Both the position numbers and the translations under genes were made by a program. Positions 1-6,100 of a DNA stretch of 6,100 nucleotides are shown piece after piece. The stretch is from Ignavibacteriales bacterium (GTDB taxonomy: Bacteria > Bacteroidota > Ignavibacteria > UBA10030 > SZUA-254), in the NCBI GenBank assembly GCA_016207985.1, contig JACQYX010000184.1, positions 1 to 6,100 on the forward strand. Direction: 5' to 3'. Under the pieces are notes generated by a model. It did no database searches and had not been told where the DNA came from. It saw only the letters and a list, made by a program, of their open reading frames with translations. How positions within the stretch are numbered: position 1 is the first letter of the stretch; each line of letters opens with the position of its first letter.

Positions 1-462
1 CACTATGTCGGAAGGACATTCATTCAACCGATGCAGGATCTCCGAGAGATGAAGGTGAGAACCAAGTTCAATACTGTGCGTGGTGTGCTATCTGGCAAAA
101 AAGTCGTGATCATCGATGACTCAATCGTTCGTGGTACTACTTCGAAACAATTAGTCAGATTGATTAGAAATGCCGGAGCGAAGGAGATTCACTTCCGTGT
201 AACTTCACCGCCTATTCGATATCCGTGTTATTATGGAATGGATTTCCCTGATCCCAATGAATTGATTGCAGACCGCTGTAATGGTGATGTTGAGAAAATT
301 AGGAAGGAGTTGGGTGTTGAATCCTTAGGTTATTTATCCCTTGCCAATCTTCTCGCTTCTGTGCCGCGTGATAAAGGTGAATCATATTGTACTGCATGTT
401 TCAGCGGTCGGTTTCCTACATCGATAGAAAATGGTGTTTCGAAAGAGGAACATGAGATGTAG
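1..462 (+). CDS. purF: Amidophosphoribosyltransferase (PurF), C-terminal part, 5' end outside window
   Basis: This is the last 153 codons of PurF. The enzyme makes 5-phosphoribosylamine from PRPP and glutamine, the committed step of cytosolic de novo purine synthesis. The reading frame is open from base 1, beginning HYVGRTFIQP, so the first in-frame ATG at 31 is internal and not the start. The PRPP-binding loop VVIIDDSIVRGTTS lies at 103-144. A Cys in YPCYYG (226-228) and the pair in YCTACF (codons at 388-390 and 397-399) match the iron-sulfur cysteines of Bacillus-type PurF, so this is probably the [4Fe-4S] form. The fourth ligand and the N-terminal glutaminase domain with its propeptide lie upstream of the window. 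The stop TAG at 460-462 is six bases before the next gene, in the same frame. Family identification is firm; the cluster is inferred from motif position. Confidence 0.96.
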   Translation, partial: HYVGRTFIQPMQDLREMKVRTKFNTVRGVLSGKKVVIIDDSIVRGTTSKQLVRLIRNAGAKEIHFRVTSPPIRYPCYYGMDFPDPNELIADRCNGDVEKIRKELGVESLGYLSLANLLASVPRDKGESYCTACFSGRFPTSIENGVSKEEHEM

Positions 463-468
463 ACGGTT

Positions 469-1038
469 ATGAAAGAACGAATCTTAACGGTCTCAAATTT
501 ATTGAGTATATCACGTATCGTTCTAATGATTCCTGTTGCCATCCTTCTACTCATCGATGATCCAGCGAATAGGTGGTATGTTGTGGCATTAATGATAATC
601 GACACGTTGACGGATACATTCGATGGTATGCTTGCGAGAAAACTCAATCAGGTAACCGACTTCGGTAAAATGCTGGATCCGATTGCAGATAAGATCGCTA
701 TCTGCGTTGTCGTAGTGATTCTTCTAATTCAAAGCAGGTTACCGCTGTGGTTTGTTGCGATCATTATATTACGCGATCTATTAATATTAGCGGGTGGTAT
801 CTACATAAAGAAAAAGAAACATATCACACTTCAATCGAATAAAACCGGGAAATGGGCAGTGACGGTTATTGCTTTCATGATCATCATAACAGTAATCGAC
901 TTTGATGAATTATTTTGGCTGGAAGAAATATTCCTTTATTCGGGTGTAGTCATGTTGTTTCTCTCATTCGTGCTTTACCTTAAGCGTTTCTTCGCTGAAA
1001 TTCGATCGATGAGCCCTGATATTCAAAAAAGAAATTAA
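469..1038 (+). CDS. pgsA: CDP-alcohol phosphatidyltransferase, probably phosphatidylglycerophosphate synthase
   Basis: This 189-residue integral membrane enzyme is the usual size for the family. The complete CDP-alcohol phosphotransferase signature is present: D49-x2-D52-G53-x2-A56-R57-x8-G66-x3-D70-x3-D74, which supplies the metal ligands and the catalytic Asp. Hydrophobic segments lie near residues 11-29, 36-48, 76-88, 93-113, 129-145 and 153-171, giving about six membrane passes. The N-terminal SNLLSISRI resembles PgsA proteins, which transfer glycerol-3-phosphate to CDP-diacylglycerol at the inner membrane. However, ILRDLLI at 100-106 and SNKTGKWAV at 123-131 replace the more familiar PgsA signatures and also recall eukaryotic-type cardiolipin synthases, so the alcohol acceptor is inferred. 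The start is fixed: purF's stop at 460-462 is in the same frame and the next Met is residue 20. No strong Shine-Dalgarno is seen, so translation may be coupled to purF. Confidence 0.85.
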   Translation: MKERILTVSNLLSISRIVLMIPVAILLLIDDPANRWYVVALMIIDTLTDTFDGMLARKLNQVTDFGKMLDPIADKIAICVVVVILLIQSRLPLWFVAIIILRDLLILAGGIYIKKKKHITLQSNKTGKWAVTVIAFMIIITVIDFDELFWLEEIFLYSGVVMLFLSFVLYLKRFFAEIRSMSPDIQKRN

Positions 1039-1074
1039 ATTTGAAATCTCCATTATAAAGAATAAAAAAATATC

Positions 1075-2025
1075 ATGGGCTTTTTTGATAAATTAAAATT
1101 AAGCAGACTTAAGGAAGGTCTGGCCAAAACGAGAGAGAATCTTTTTGGTAAAATCCAAAAGATTATTACCGGGAAGACACGAATAGATGATGAGTTACTT
1201 AATAATCTTGAAGAAATTCTAATCGCGGGTGATGTCGGGTTTGCAACAACGATGAAGATTATCGAAGATATTCGCACCCGTGTAAAAAAAGATGGTTATG
1301 ATAATCCAGCCGATCTCGACAAACTGTTGAGAGAAGAAGTTCAAAAGCTTCTTGTGATAAGTAATGCCGAAGAAAACAATCCGTTCATACTTCCGACGGA
1401 TGATAAACCTCACGTTATTATGATTGTTGGTGTGAATGGAGTAGGGAAGACTACGACGATTGGGAAGTTAGCATACAATTATCGGACTGCAGGAAAGAAG
1501 GTATTAATAGCAGCGGCTGACACTTTCCGCGCTGCTGCAAATGAGCAGCTCGAAATATGGGCACAACGTGCGGGTGTTGAAATTATTCAGCAGCTTCGAG
1601 GTTCCGATCCTGCGGCTGTTGCTTATGACGCACTGAAATCGAGTCAGTCGCATGATGATGATGTTCTGATAATTGATACCGCGGGTCGTTTGCATACAAA
1701 AGTGAACCTGATGGAAGAATTGAAAAAGATCAAGCGCGTACTCCAGAAATTGGATCCCAGCGCGCCACACGAAGCTCTGCTCGTTGTTGATGCATCAACC
1801 GGACAGAATGCGATTCAGCAGGCAAAACAGTTCGGCGCGGCTGTCGATGTTACCGGTCTTGTTCTTACGAAGCTCGACGGAACTGCCAAAGGCGGTGTCG
1901 TTCTCGCAATCAATAATGAATTGAATATACCGGTGAAATACATCGGAGTCGGAGAAAAAATCGATGATCTTCAGCCGTTCAACCGTAAAGCTTTTATTGA
2001 TGCACTTTTTGAAGTCAAGCAATGA
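1075..2025 (+). CDS. ftsY: Signal recognition particle receptor FtsY
   Basis: FtsY is the SRP-receptor GTPase that docks ribosome-nascent-chain-SRP complexes at the inner membrane for co-translational insertion. The 316 residues hold an N domain (about 1-100) and a full G domain: P-loop GVNGVGKTTT (119-128), DTFRAAANEQL (149-159), DTAGR (201-205), TKLDGTAKGG (265-274) and GVGEK (291-295). DTFRAAANEQLEIWA and YIGVGEKIDDLQPF distinguish FtsY from its paralogue Ffh, as does the lack of a C-terminal Met-rich M domain. The acidic A domain of E. coli FtsY (497 residues) is absent. The basic, amphipathic first 28 residues (MGFFDKLKLS...) probably act as the membrane anchor, as in other short FtsY proteins. 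The ATG follows a 36-base A-rich spacer with no Shine-Dalgarno and matches the family's usual MGFFDKLK start. The stop overlaps the next gene by four bases. Confidence 0.97.
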   Translation: MGFFDKLKLSRLKEGLAKTRENLFGKIQKIITGKTRIDDELLNNLEEILIAGDVGFATTMKIIEDIRTRVKKDGYDNPADLDKLLREEVQKLLVISNAEENNPFILPTDDKPHVIMIVGVNGVGKTTTIGKLAYNYRTAGKKVLIAAADTFRAAANEQLEIWAQRAGVEIIQQLRGSDPAAVAYDALKSSQSHDDDVLIIDTAGRLHTKVNLMEELKKIKRVLQKLDPSAPHEALLVVDASTGQNAIQQAKQFGAAVDVTGLVLTKLDGTAKGGVVLAINNELNIPVKYIGVGEKIDDLQPFNRKAFIDALFEVKQ

Positions 2026-3050
2026 GATTGAAGTTCCATCCTATTGATTTGCGCTTGCGTCACACTTTTACGATCTCCAGAAGCTCAAAAGATACCGAGC
2101 AATCGGTAATTGTAGAAATAGAGCACGACGGAATTATCGGTATCGGCGAGGCAGCACCGTCAGAACGTTACGGCGAATCAAGAGATTCGGTCGTTGCGTT
2201 TTTAAAGAAAGTCGACCTTTCCGAGTTTAATGATCCATTCCAGATCGTTGACATTTTAGATCGGATAAAAATTTTAGCAAAGGGGAATACCTCGGCGAAG
2301 GCTGCTATCGATATCGCACTACACGATTGGCTCGGGAAAAAGGTTGGTCTTCCTCTTTGGAAACTGTGGGGACTTAATAAGGAAAAAACACCGCTCACCT
2401 CGTTTACAATTGGAATAGATTCCTTAAACGTCATCGAACAAAAGGTGAAGGAAGCTGAGCCATATCGAATCTTGAAAGTGAAGGTAGGCGTTCCGAACGA
2501 TCAGGAGATAATCAAAACGATACGAAAGGTTACAGATAAAACTATCCGCGTAGATGCAAACGAGGGATGGAAATCGAGGGAGTTAGCACGTGATAAAATT
2601 CTATGGCTGGAAGAGCAAGGTGTAGAATTTATTGAACAGCCAATGCCTGCGAGCGATTTAGAGGGTACTGCATGGGTAAGAGAACGTGTACACATTCCGA
2701 TTATCGCTGATGAAAATGTAATACAACTGTCTGATCTACCCAATCTTCAAGGTGCATTCGATGGAATCAACATCAAGTTGATGAAGTGTACAGGTTTACG
2801 AGAAGCGATGCGTATGATTCATACCGCAAAAGCGATGCATATGAAAATTATGTTGGGCTGTATGATCGAAAGCTCGGTTGGTATTTCTGCCGCAGCCCAA
2901 TTAGCTCCGGTGGTCGATTATGCTGATCTTGATGGGAATTTGTTAATTAGTAACGATCCCTACCTTGGTGTTGATGTTCAAGATAGCAAACTGATATTGA
3001 ACGACCTTTCAGGATTAGGAGTCGTCAGACGGAAAGAGATAAATAGTTAA
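2022..3050 (+). CDS. Dipeptide epimerase, probably L-Ala-D/L-Glu epimerase (enolase superfamily)
   Basis: This 342-residue protein is a muconate-lactonizing-type member of the enolase superfamily. The capping domain carries GEAAPSERYGE (42-52). The barrel shows the acid/base pair: K152 and K154 in LKVKVG, and K252 in INIKLMK on the opposite face. Metal ligands are D178 (VDANEGW), E205 (FIEQP) and D230 (ADEN). GCMIESSVG (279-287) and the D302-L-D304 motif are typical of dipeptide epimerases, where DxD holds the dipeptide's amino group. R20 may correspond to the Arg that binds the glutamate side chain in Bacillus YkfB; that alignment was made by eye. The expected role is cytosolic interconversion of L-Ala-D-Glu and L-Ala-L-Glu so that murein peptides can be degraded. 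No murein peptidase or permease gene is adjacent, so other dipeptides remain possible. The ATG overlaps ftsY's stop (ATGA), indicating translational coupling. Superfamily and subgroup are firm, exact substrate is not. Confidence 0.9.
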   Translation: MRLKFHPIDLRLRHTFTISRSSKDTEQSVIVEIEHDGIIGIGEAAPSERYGESRDSVVAFLKKVDLSEFNDPFQIVDILDRIKILAKGNTSAKAAIDIALHDWLGKKVGLPLWKLWGLNKEKTPLTSFTIGIDSLNVIEQKVKEAEPYRILKVKVGVPNDQEIIKTIRKVTDKTIRVDANEGWKSRELARDKILWLEEQGVEFIEQPMPASDLEGTAWVRERVHIPIIADENVIQLSDLPNLQGAFDGINIKLMKCTGLREAMRMIHTAKAMHMKIMLGCMIESSVGISAAAQLAPVVDYADLDGNLLISNDPYLGVDVQDSKLILNDLSGLGVVRRKEINS

Positions 3051-4844
3051 ATGATTCAAACCATTAAAATATTACCCGAGAGCTTAGCGAATAAGATTGC
3101 TGCCGGTGAGGTAGTTCAGCGCCCGGCCTCTGCAGTTAAAGAGTTGGTTGAGAATGCTATAGATGCCCACGCACGATCACTCTCGATCTTTATTAAAGAT
3201 GGCGGCAGATCGCTTATTCATGTTATCGATGATGGTGATGGAATGAGTAAAGAAGATGCTTCTATCGCTTTTCATCGACACGCAACGAGTAAAATTGCAG
3301 CGTATGAAGATTTGGAGTGTATACGAACATTAGGATTCAGAGGTGAAGCACTGGCTTCGATTGCTGCCGTCTCGCAAGTTGAGATGCGTACAAGAATGAA
3401 TCAATCAGATGTCGGCACCAAGATTAGGATCGAAGGAGGTACAGTATCAGAGATATCGGATGAAGCATGTGCTGTCGGGACGTCTATCCAAGTGCGTAAT
3501 CTTTTTTATAATACCCCAGGCAGACGTAATTTCTTAAAGAGTGTCAGTACAGAATACCGTCATATATATGATGTTGTTCAGAGGGCAGCGATATCCCATC
3601 CCGAATTGAATTTAAAATTCATCAGCAACGATGAGACGATCCTCGATCTTCGATCAGATTCTCTTCACGAGAGAATCGCTCAGATATTTGGTACAAAGCT
3701 TGCCGAATCTTTGATTTATTTTGAGGAGAAGAATGATCAATTTGGGCTGAGCGGATTTCTTGGAAAACCTGAGTATTCAAAAAAAGGGAAAACTGAACAA
3801 TATCTTTTCCTCAATAAGCGATATATCGTTAGTCGGAATCTCAGTTATGCAGTTTATCAAGCCTATGAGCATCTTTTGGAAAAAGGGTGTTTTCCACTTT
3901 TTGTCCTTTTCATAACACTTGATCCGAGGAAAGTCGATGTCAATGTTCACCCGTCGAAGATGGAGGTTAAATTCGAGGATGAAGCATCGATATATCGCGC
4001 TGTCCTATCGGCAATTCGTAAAGCTCTCTCTTCTTCTGATTTGATGCCTACTCTAAAGATCGGTGATGATGATTTTTCGAATGCAAGACTTCAATTTCAG
4101 AATCGATCGATCCCATCGAAGCCAGATGCAAGAGATTGGAGTCAGTTATTTCGAGGAGAAAAACCACCGATAGAGGTAGCTCCTAAATTAAAACCAGAGG
4201 ATGATTTCAGTGTCGATTCGACGTTGAAATCAGGACAGGAAAATCAGCTAGAAGTTCAATTGAGTGCGAAGCGGCAAGCTGCACTTTGGCAGATTCATAA
4301 TAAATATATAATCTTACCTGTGAATAATGATCTCTTGATTATCGATCAACATGCAGCCCATGAACGAATTTTATATGAGCGAGCGCGAATTCGGTTTACA
4401 CAGGAAGGGAAAAAATCTCAGCAGCTCTTATTTCCACAAACTATCCAAATGTCATCGAGTGATGCGGCCATCGTTAAGCAAATACTGCCCGATCTGGAAA
4501 AGTTAGGTTTTACCATAAAAATATTCGGTCAATCAACAATTATCGTTGATGGTGTTCCGCCAGAGATTAAACCCGGGAAGGAAGGAACAATCGTCCAAGA
4601 AATCATCGATCTCTTTAAAGAGGATGAACAGCAGATTAGGGTAGAGCCGAGTGAGCGGCTCGCGAAATCATTTTCATGTAAGGCTGCCGTTAAGGCAGGA
4701 GATCCTCTCACGGATGCCGAAATGGAATCTTTGATAGATCAACTTTTTAAAACGGAAATTCCTTACGTATGCCCACACGGCAGACCGGTCAGCATAAAAT
4801 TATCGCTTTCGGAGTTAGACCGAAGATTCGGTCGAACTTCATGA
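3051..4844 (+). CDS. mutL: DNA mismatch repair protein MutL (endonuclease type)
   Basis: MutL couples mismatch recognition by MutS to strand incision and excision. The 597 residues include a GHKL ATPase domain (about 1-330) with KELVENAIDA (30-39; E31 catalytic, N35 for Mg), DDGDGM (60-65), GFRGEAL (95-101) and GTSIQVRNLFYNTP (143-156). A polar linker spans about 330-405 and a dimerisation/nuclease domain follows. The nuclease metal motif DQHA-x2-E-x4-E is intact at 432-443, followed by SCK (542-544) and CPHGRP (574-579). This is therefore a nicking MutL, as in most bacteria without MutH, and not the E. coli type. QQLLFP (457-462) fits the QxxLxP beta-clamp-binding motif at the place seen in Bacillus MutL. 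The ATG directly follows the epimerase's TAA in the same frame and the next Met is residue 65, so the start is secure. A weak purine-rich AAAGAG lies at 3033-3038. Confidence 0.98.
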   Translation: MIQTIKILPESLANKIAAGEVVQRPASAVKELVENAIDAHARSLSIFIKDGGRSLIHVIDDGDGMSKEDASIAFHRHATSKIAAYEDLECIRTLGFRGEALASIAAVSQVEMRTRMNQSDVGTKIRIEGGTVSEISDEACAVGTSIQVRNLFYNTPGRRNFLKSVSTEYRHIYDVVQRAAISHPELNLKFISNDETILDLRSDSLHERIAQIFGTKLAESLIYFEEKNDQFGLSGFLGKPEYSKKGKTEQYLFLNKRYIVSRNLSYAVYQAYEHLLEKGCFPLFVLFITLDPRKVDVNVHPSKMEVKFEDEASIYRAVLSAIRKALSSSDLMPTLKIGDDDFSNARLQFQNRSIPSKPDARDWSQLFRGEKPPIEVAPKLKPEDDFSVDSTLKSGQENQLEVQLSAKRQAALWQIHNKYIILPVNNDLLIIDQHAAHERILYERARIRFTQEGKKSQQLLFPQTIQMSSSDAAIVKQILPDLEKLGFTIKIFGQSTIIVDGVPPEIKPGKEGTIVQEIIDLFKEDEQQIRVEPSERLAKSFSCKAAVKAGDPLTDAEMESLIDQLFKTEIPYVCPHGRPVSIKLSLSELDRRFGRTS

Positions 4845-4888
4845 ATAATCAAAATCTAAAATAGGTTGTCCAAAATTACTTACTGAGC

Positions 4889-4917
4889 TTGACAAAACAT
4901 TCCTGAATAGTTATCTT
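4889..4917 (+). promoter_or_regulatory. Candidate sigma-70-type promoter for the repeat-protein gene
   Basis: A perfect TTGACA lies at 4889-4894, followed after 17 bases by TATCTT at 4912-4917, a four-of-six match to TATAAT. Transcription would start near 4924, giving a leader of roughly 23 bases before the ATG at 4947. It sits in the 102-base spacer after mutL, the longest gap in the window. TATCTTGG (4912-4919) also matches five of the six fixed positions of the Bacteroidota -7 consensus TAnnTTTG. The rest of the spacer (4845-4946) shows no hairpin with a T run and no other recognisable feature. Promoter activity is inferred from sequence only. Confidence 0.5.
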
Positions 4918-4946
4918 GGTTTTAAGACAATTTCTGTGTAAGAAAA

Positions 4947-6100
4947 ATGATAATTCGCTCGATAGCATTAATTTTTCTGATTCCTTTTTTTCCCCTATTA
5001 GCAATAGGCATTTGTCGATCTTCTAAACCTCAAGACGACAAATCTTCCGAATCGGTAAATTTGAAAACAGAAAAACATTCACCTTTCCGATTACGACAAA
5101 TAGAATTACTATCGAACGGTAATAAAGATGCAGAAATAAATCTAATTCATCGAAAAAGTAAGACATCACACTATCCAAATACCGTCCTGTATCAAAATAA
5201 GAATTTTCAAAAGGAAGGAATATATGAAGAGTCAATTTATCCAACAGAAAGCGAAGACAAATTGGTTGGGGCTAAAAGGACGACTAATAAAAAGAACATA
5301 GATACCCGCATATCATATGGTAATGACAATAAAAAAATACTTGAAGGAGATGTTCATGAGGAGTGGGTTCAACGATATGCTTCCAATTCTTTGCCTTCTG
5401 ATGATTACTCGAATGCGATCGCTGTTGATAATATTGGAAATGTGTATATAACGGGTGTCAGCTTCACCTCATATAGTGGTGCGGATTATTTTACGATCAA
5501 ATTCAACCAGCGAGGAGATACTCTGTGGTCGCATCGCTTCAACGGCTCCGGGAATGATTACGACGAAGCAACTGCAATTGCTCTTGATAGGAATGGGAAT
5601 GTATATGTTACAGGATACAGCTATGGAGGAACAACCGGATACGATTATGTAACGATAAAATATACAAACGATGGTATTATTGAATGGATACGCGATTATA
5701 ATTCTCAAGATGATAGCACCGATGTTGCCACTTGCCTCGGCATCGATTCACTTGATAATGTATTTATATCCGGTTATTGTTATAGCCGAGAAACAGATTT
5801 CGATATTTTTACAATAAAATATAATTCGAAAGGTAACATTCAATGGACTCAGAAATATAATGGTTCTGATAATAATACCGAAGGCACTTTTTCAATCTTT
5901 GTTAATCCTGACGGGCAGATATTTATCGCAGGTTATAGTAATGGAGAATACAGTGGACTCGATTGCATTACTTTATGTTATTCACCTGAAGGGGACCTAA
6001 ATTGGTCTGACAGATATTCATCTCCCGGAAGTGGAACGGATGTCGCTACATCCGTTGCGGCGGATGGTGGCGGTAATTGTTATACCACAGGATTTAGTGC
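4947..6100 (+). CDS. Exported SBBP-type beta-propeller repeat protein, 3' end outside window
   Basis: This frame is open for 384 codons and runs off the right edge without a stop. The first 22 residues look like a signal peptide: R4, then hydrophobic IALIFLIPFFPLLAIG, with possible signal peptidase I cleavage after A19-I-G21. C23 follows, but I22 before it is a poor lipobox. Residues 24-138 are polar and rich in Lys, Asn, Ser and Glu, with no domain I recognise. From residue 139 there are repeats of 53-54 residues with Trp at 140, 194, 247, 300 and 353. Each follows the pattern W..RY...D.A.AI..D..GNVYVTGYS....DY.TIKYN..G, typical of SBBP beta-propellers in secreted Bacteroidota-group proteins. 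Function is unknown; a surface or secreted role is inferred, and a type IX sorting domain could lie downstream. An in-frame TAA at 4923-4925 and the absence of any other Met fix the ATG. No good Shine-Dalgarno is seen. Confidence 0.88.
   Translation, partial: MIIRSIALIFLIPFFPLLAIGICRSSKPQDDKSSESVNLKTEKHSPFRLRQIELLSNGNKDAEINLIHRKSKTSHYPNTVLYQNKNFQKEGIYEESIYPTESEDKLVGAKRTTNKKNIDTRISYGNDNKKILEGDVHEEWVQRYASNSLPSDDYSNAIAVDNIGNVYITGVSFTSYSGADYFTIKFNQRGDTLWSHRFNGSGNDYDEATAIALDRNGNVYVTGYSYGGTTGYDYVTIKYTNDGIIEWIRDYNSQDDSTDVATCLGIDSLDNVFISGYCYSRETDFDIFTIKYNSKGNIQWTQKYNGSDNNTEGTFSIFVNPDGQIFIAGYSNGEYSGLDCITLCYSPEGDLNWSDRYSSPGSGTDVATSVAADGGGNCYTTGFS
5364..6100 (+). repeat. Tandem propeller repeats in protein, five units (last incomplete)
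   Basis: Measured from each conserved Trp codon to the next, the units are 5364-5525 (54 codons), 5526-5684, 5685-5843 and 5844-6002 (53 codons each), and 6003-6100 (cut by the window). Units 1 and 2 are closest to the consensus, with GNVYITG and GNVYVTGYS, then DYFTIKF and DYVTIKY. Units 3 and 4 diverge (DNVFISGYC, GQIFIAGYS, DCITLCYS) and bring in cysteines that units 1 and 2 lack. The periodicity is clear in protein but not in DNA, so these are old duplications and not a recent tandem expansion. Five units would be too few for some propeller closures, so more probably follow. Confidence 0.85.

Noticed and set aside
330..647. Reverse-strand frame of 105 codons across the purF-pgsA junction
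   Set aside because: It lies wholly opposite two well-supported genes and its translation shows no recognisable motif. Other reverse-strand frames at 1053-1277, 1219-1413, 1504-1770, 1795-2022, 2168-2434, 2501-2743 and 4529-4711 are rejected for the same reason.
1036..1059. TAAATTTG (1036-1043) and TATAAA (1054-1059) before ftsY as promoter boxes
   Set aside because: Neither has a matching upstream box at the right distance. AT-rich sequence gives such matches by chance and the gap is only 36 bases in a packed cluster.
4818..4833. Inverted repeat GACCGA-AGAT-TCGGTC at the end of mutL, a possible terminator
   Set aside because: The six-base stem is inside the mutL coding sequence and no T run follows, so it does not look like an intrinsic terminator. 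No other terminator was found before 4947.
4947..5015. Lipoprotein signal with C23 as the acylated cysteine
   Set aside because: The residue before the cysteine is Ile, whereas a lipobox normally has Gly, Ala or Ser there. Cleavage after A-I-G by signal peptidase I fits better, although lipidation is not fully excluded.
5023..5244. Reverse-strand frame of 73 codons opposite the linker of the repeat protein
   Set aside because: The opposing + frame is open, has a signal peptide and continues into clear propeller repeats. The reverse frame has no motif or start context.
5455..5708. Short frames at 5455-5652 (+) and 5469-5708 (-)
   Set aside because: Both overlap the propeller repeats in other frames, and their sequence is explained as an out-of-frame reading of the repeats.
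1..6100. Many copies of TCGAT/ATCGAT across the window, as a possible uptake or modification signal
   Set aside because: The copies are spread through coding sequence with no shared flanks or spacing, and I cannot count expected frequencies by hand. Codon use (Asp GAT, Ile ATC, Ser TCG) can account for them.

Overview
The window reads as a stretch of bacterial chromosome with every recognisable gene on the + strand. It is moderately AT-rich. Ribosome-binding sites are weak or absent, leaders are A-rich, and the window ends in an exported protein built of SBBP-type beta-propeller repeats. Together these suggest a member of the Bacteroidota/Ignavibacteria-Chlorobi (FCB) group. That placement is inferred from style and family content; no rRNA or other taxonomic marker is present.

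Layout: (1) 1-462, the 3' end of purF (amidophosphoribosyltransferase, purine synthesis), cut by the window's left edge. (2) 469-1038, a CDP-alcohol phosphatidyltransferase, most likely pgsA (phosphatidylglycerophosphate synthase). (3) 1075-2025, ftsY, the SRP receptor GTPase. (4) 2022-3050, an enolase-superfamily dipeptide epimerase, probably L-Ala-D/L-Glu epimerase of murein peptide recycling. (5) 3051-4844, mutL, mismatch repair, of the endonuclease type. (6) 4845-4946, a 102-base spacer with a good promoter candidate. (7) 4947 to beyond the right edge, an open reading frame with a signal peptide, a polar linker and at least five propeller repeats. It has no stop codon inside the window and is easily missed by a finder that requires one.

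Genes 1-5 are packed at gaps of 6 and 36 bases, a 4-base ATGA overlap and a 0-base junction, so they are probably co-transcribed. Their functions (purine synthesis, phospholipid synthesis, membrane targeting, wall-peptide recycling, DNA repair) share no pathway. This looks like a housekeeping operon grouped by growth-related expression rather than a dedicated system. The final gene probably forms its own transcription unit and encodes a cell-surface or secreted protein.

I found no CRISPR array, tRNA, rRNA, insertion sequence, phage gene, toxin-antitoxin pair or defence system. The parts least explained by standard annotation are the incomplete repeat protein with its unusual linker, and the placing of the epimerase between ftsY and mutL.
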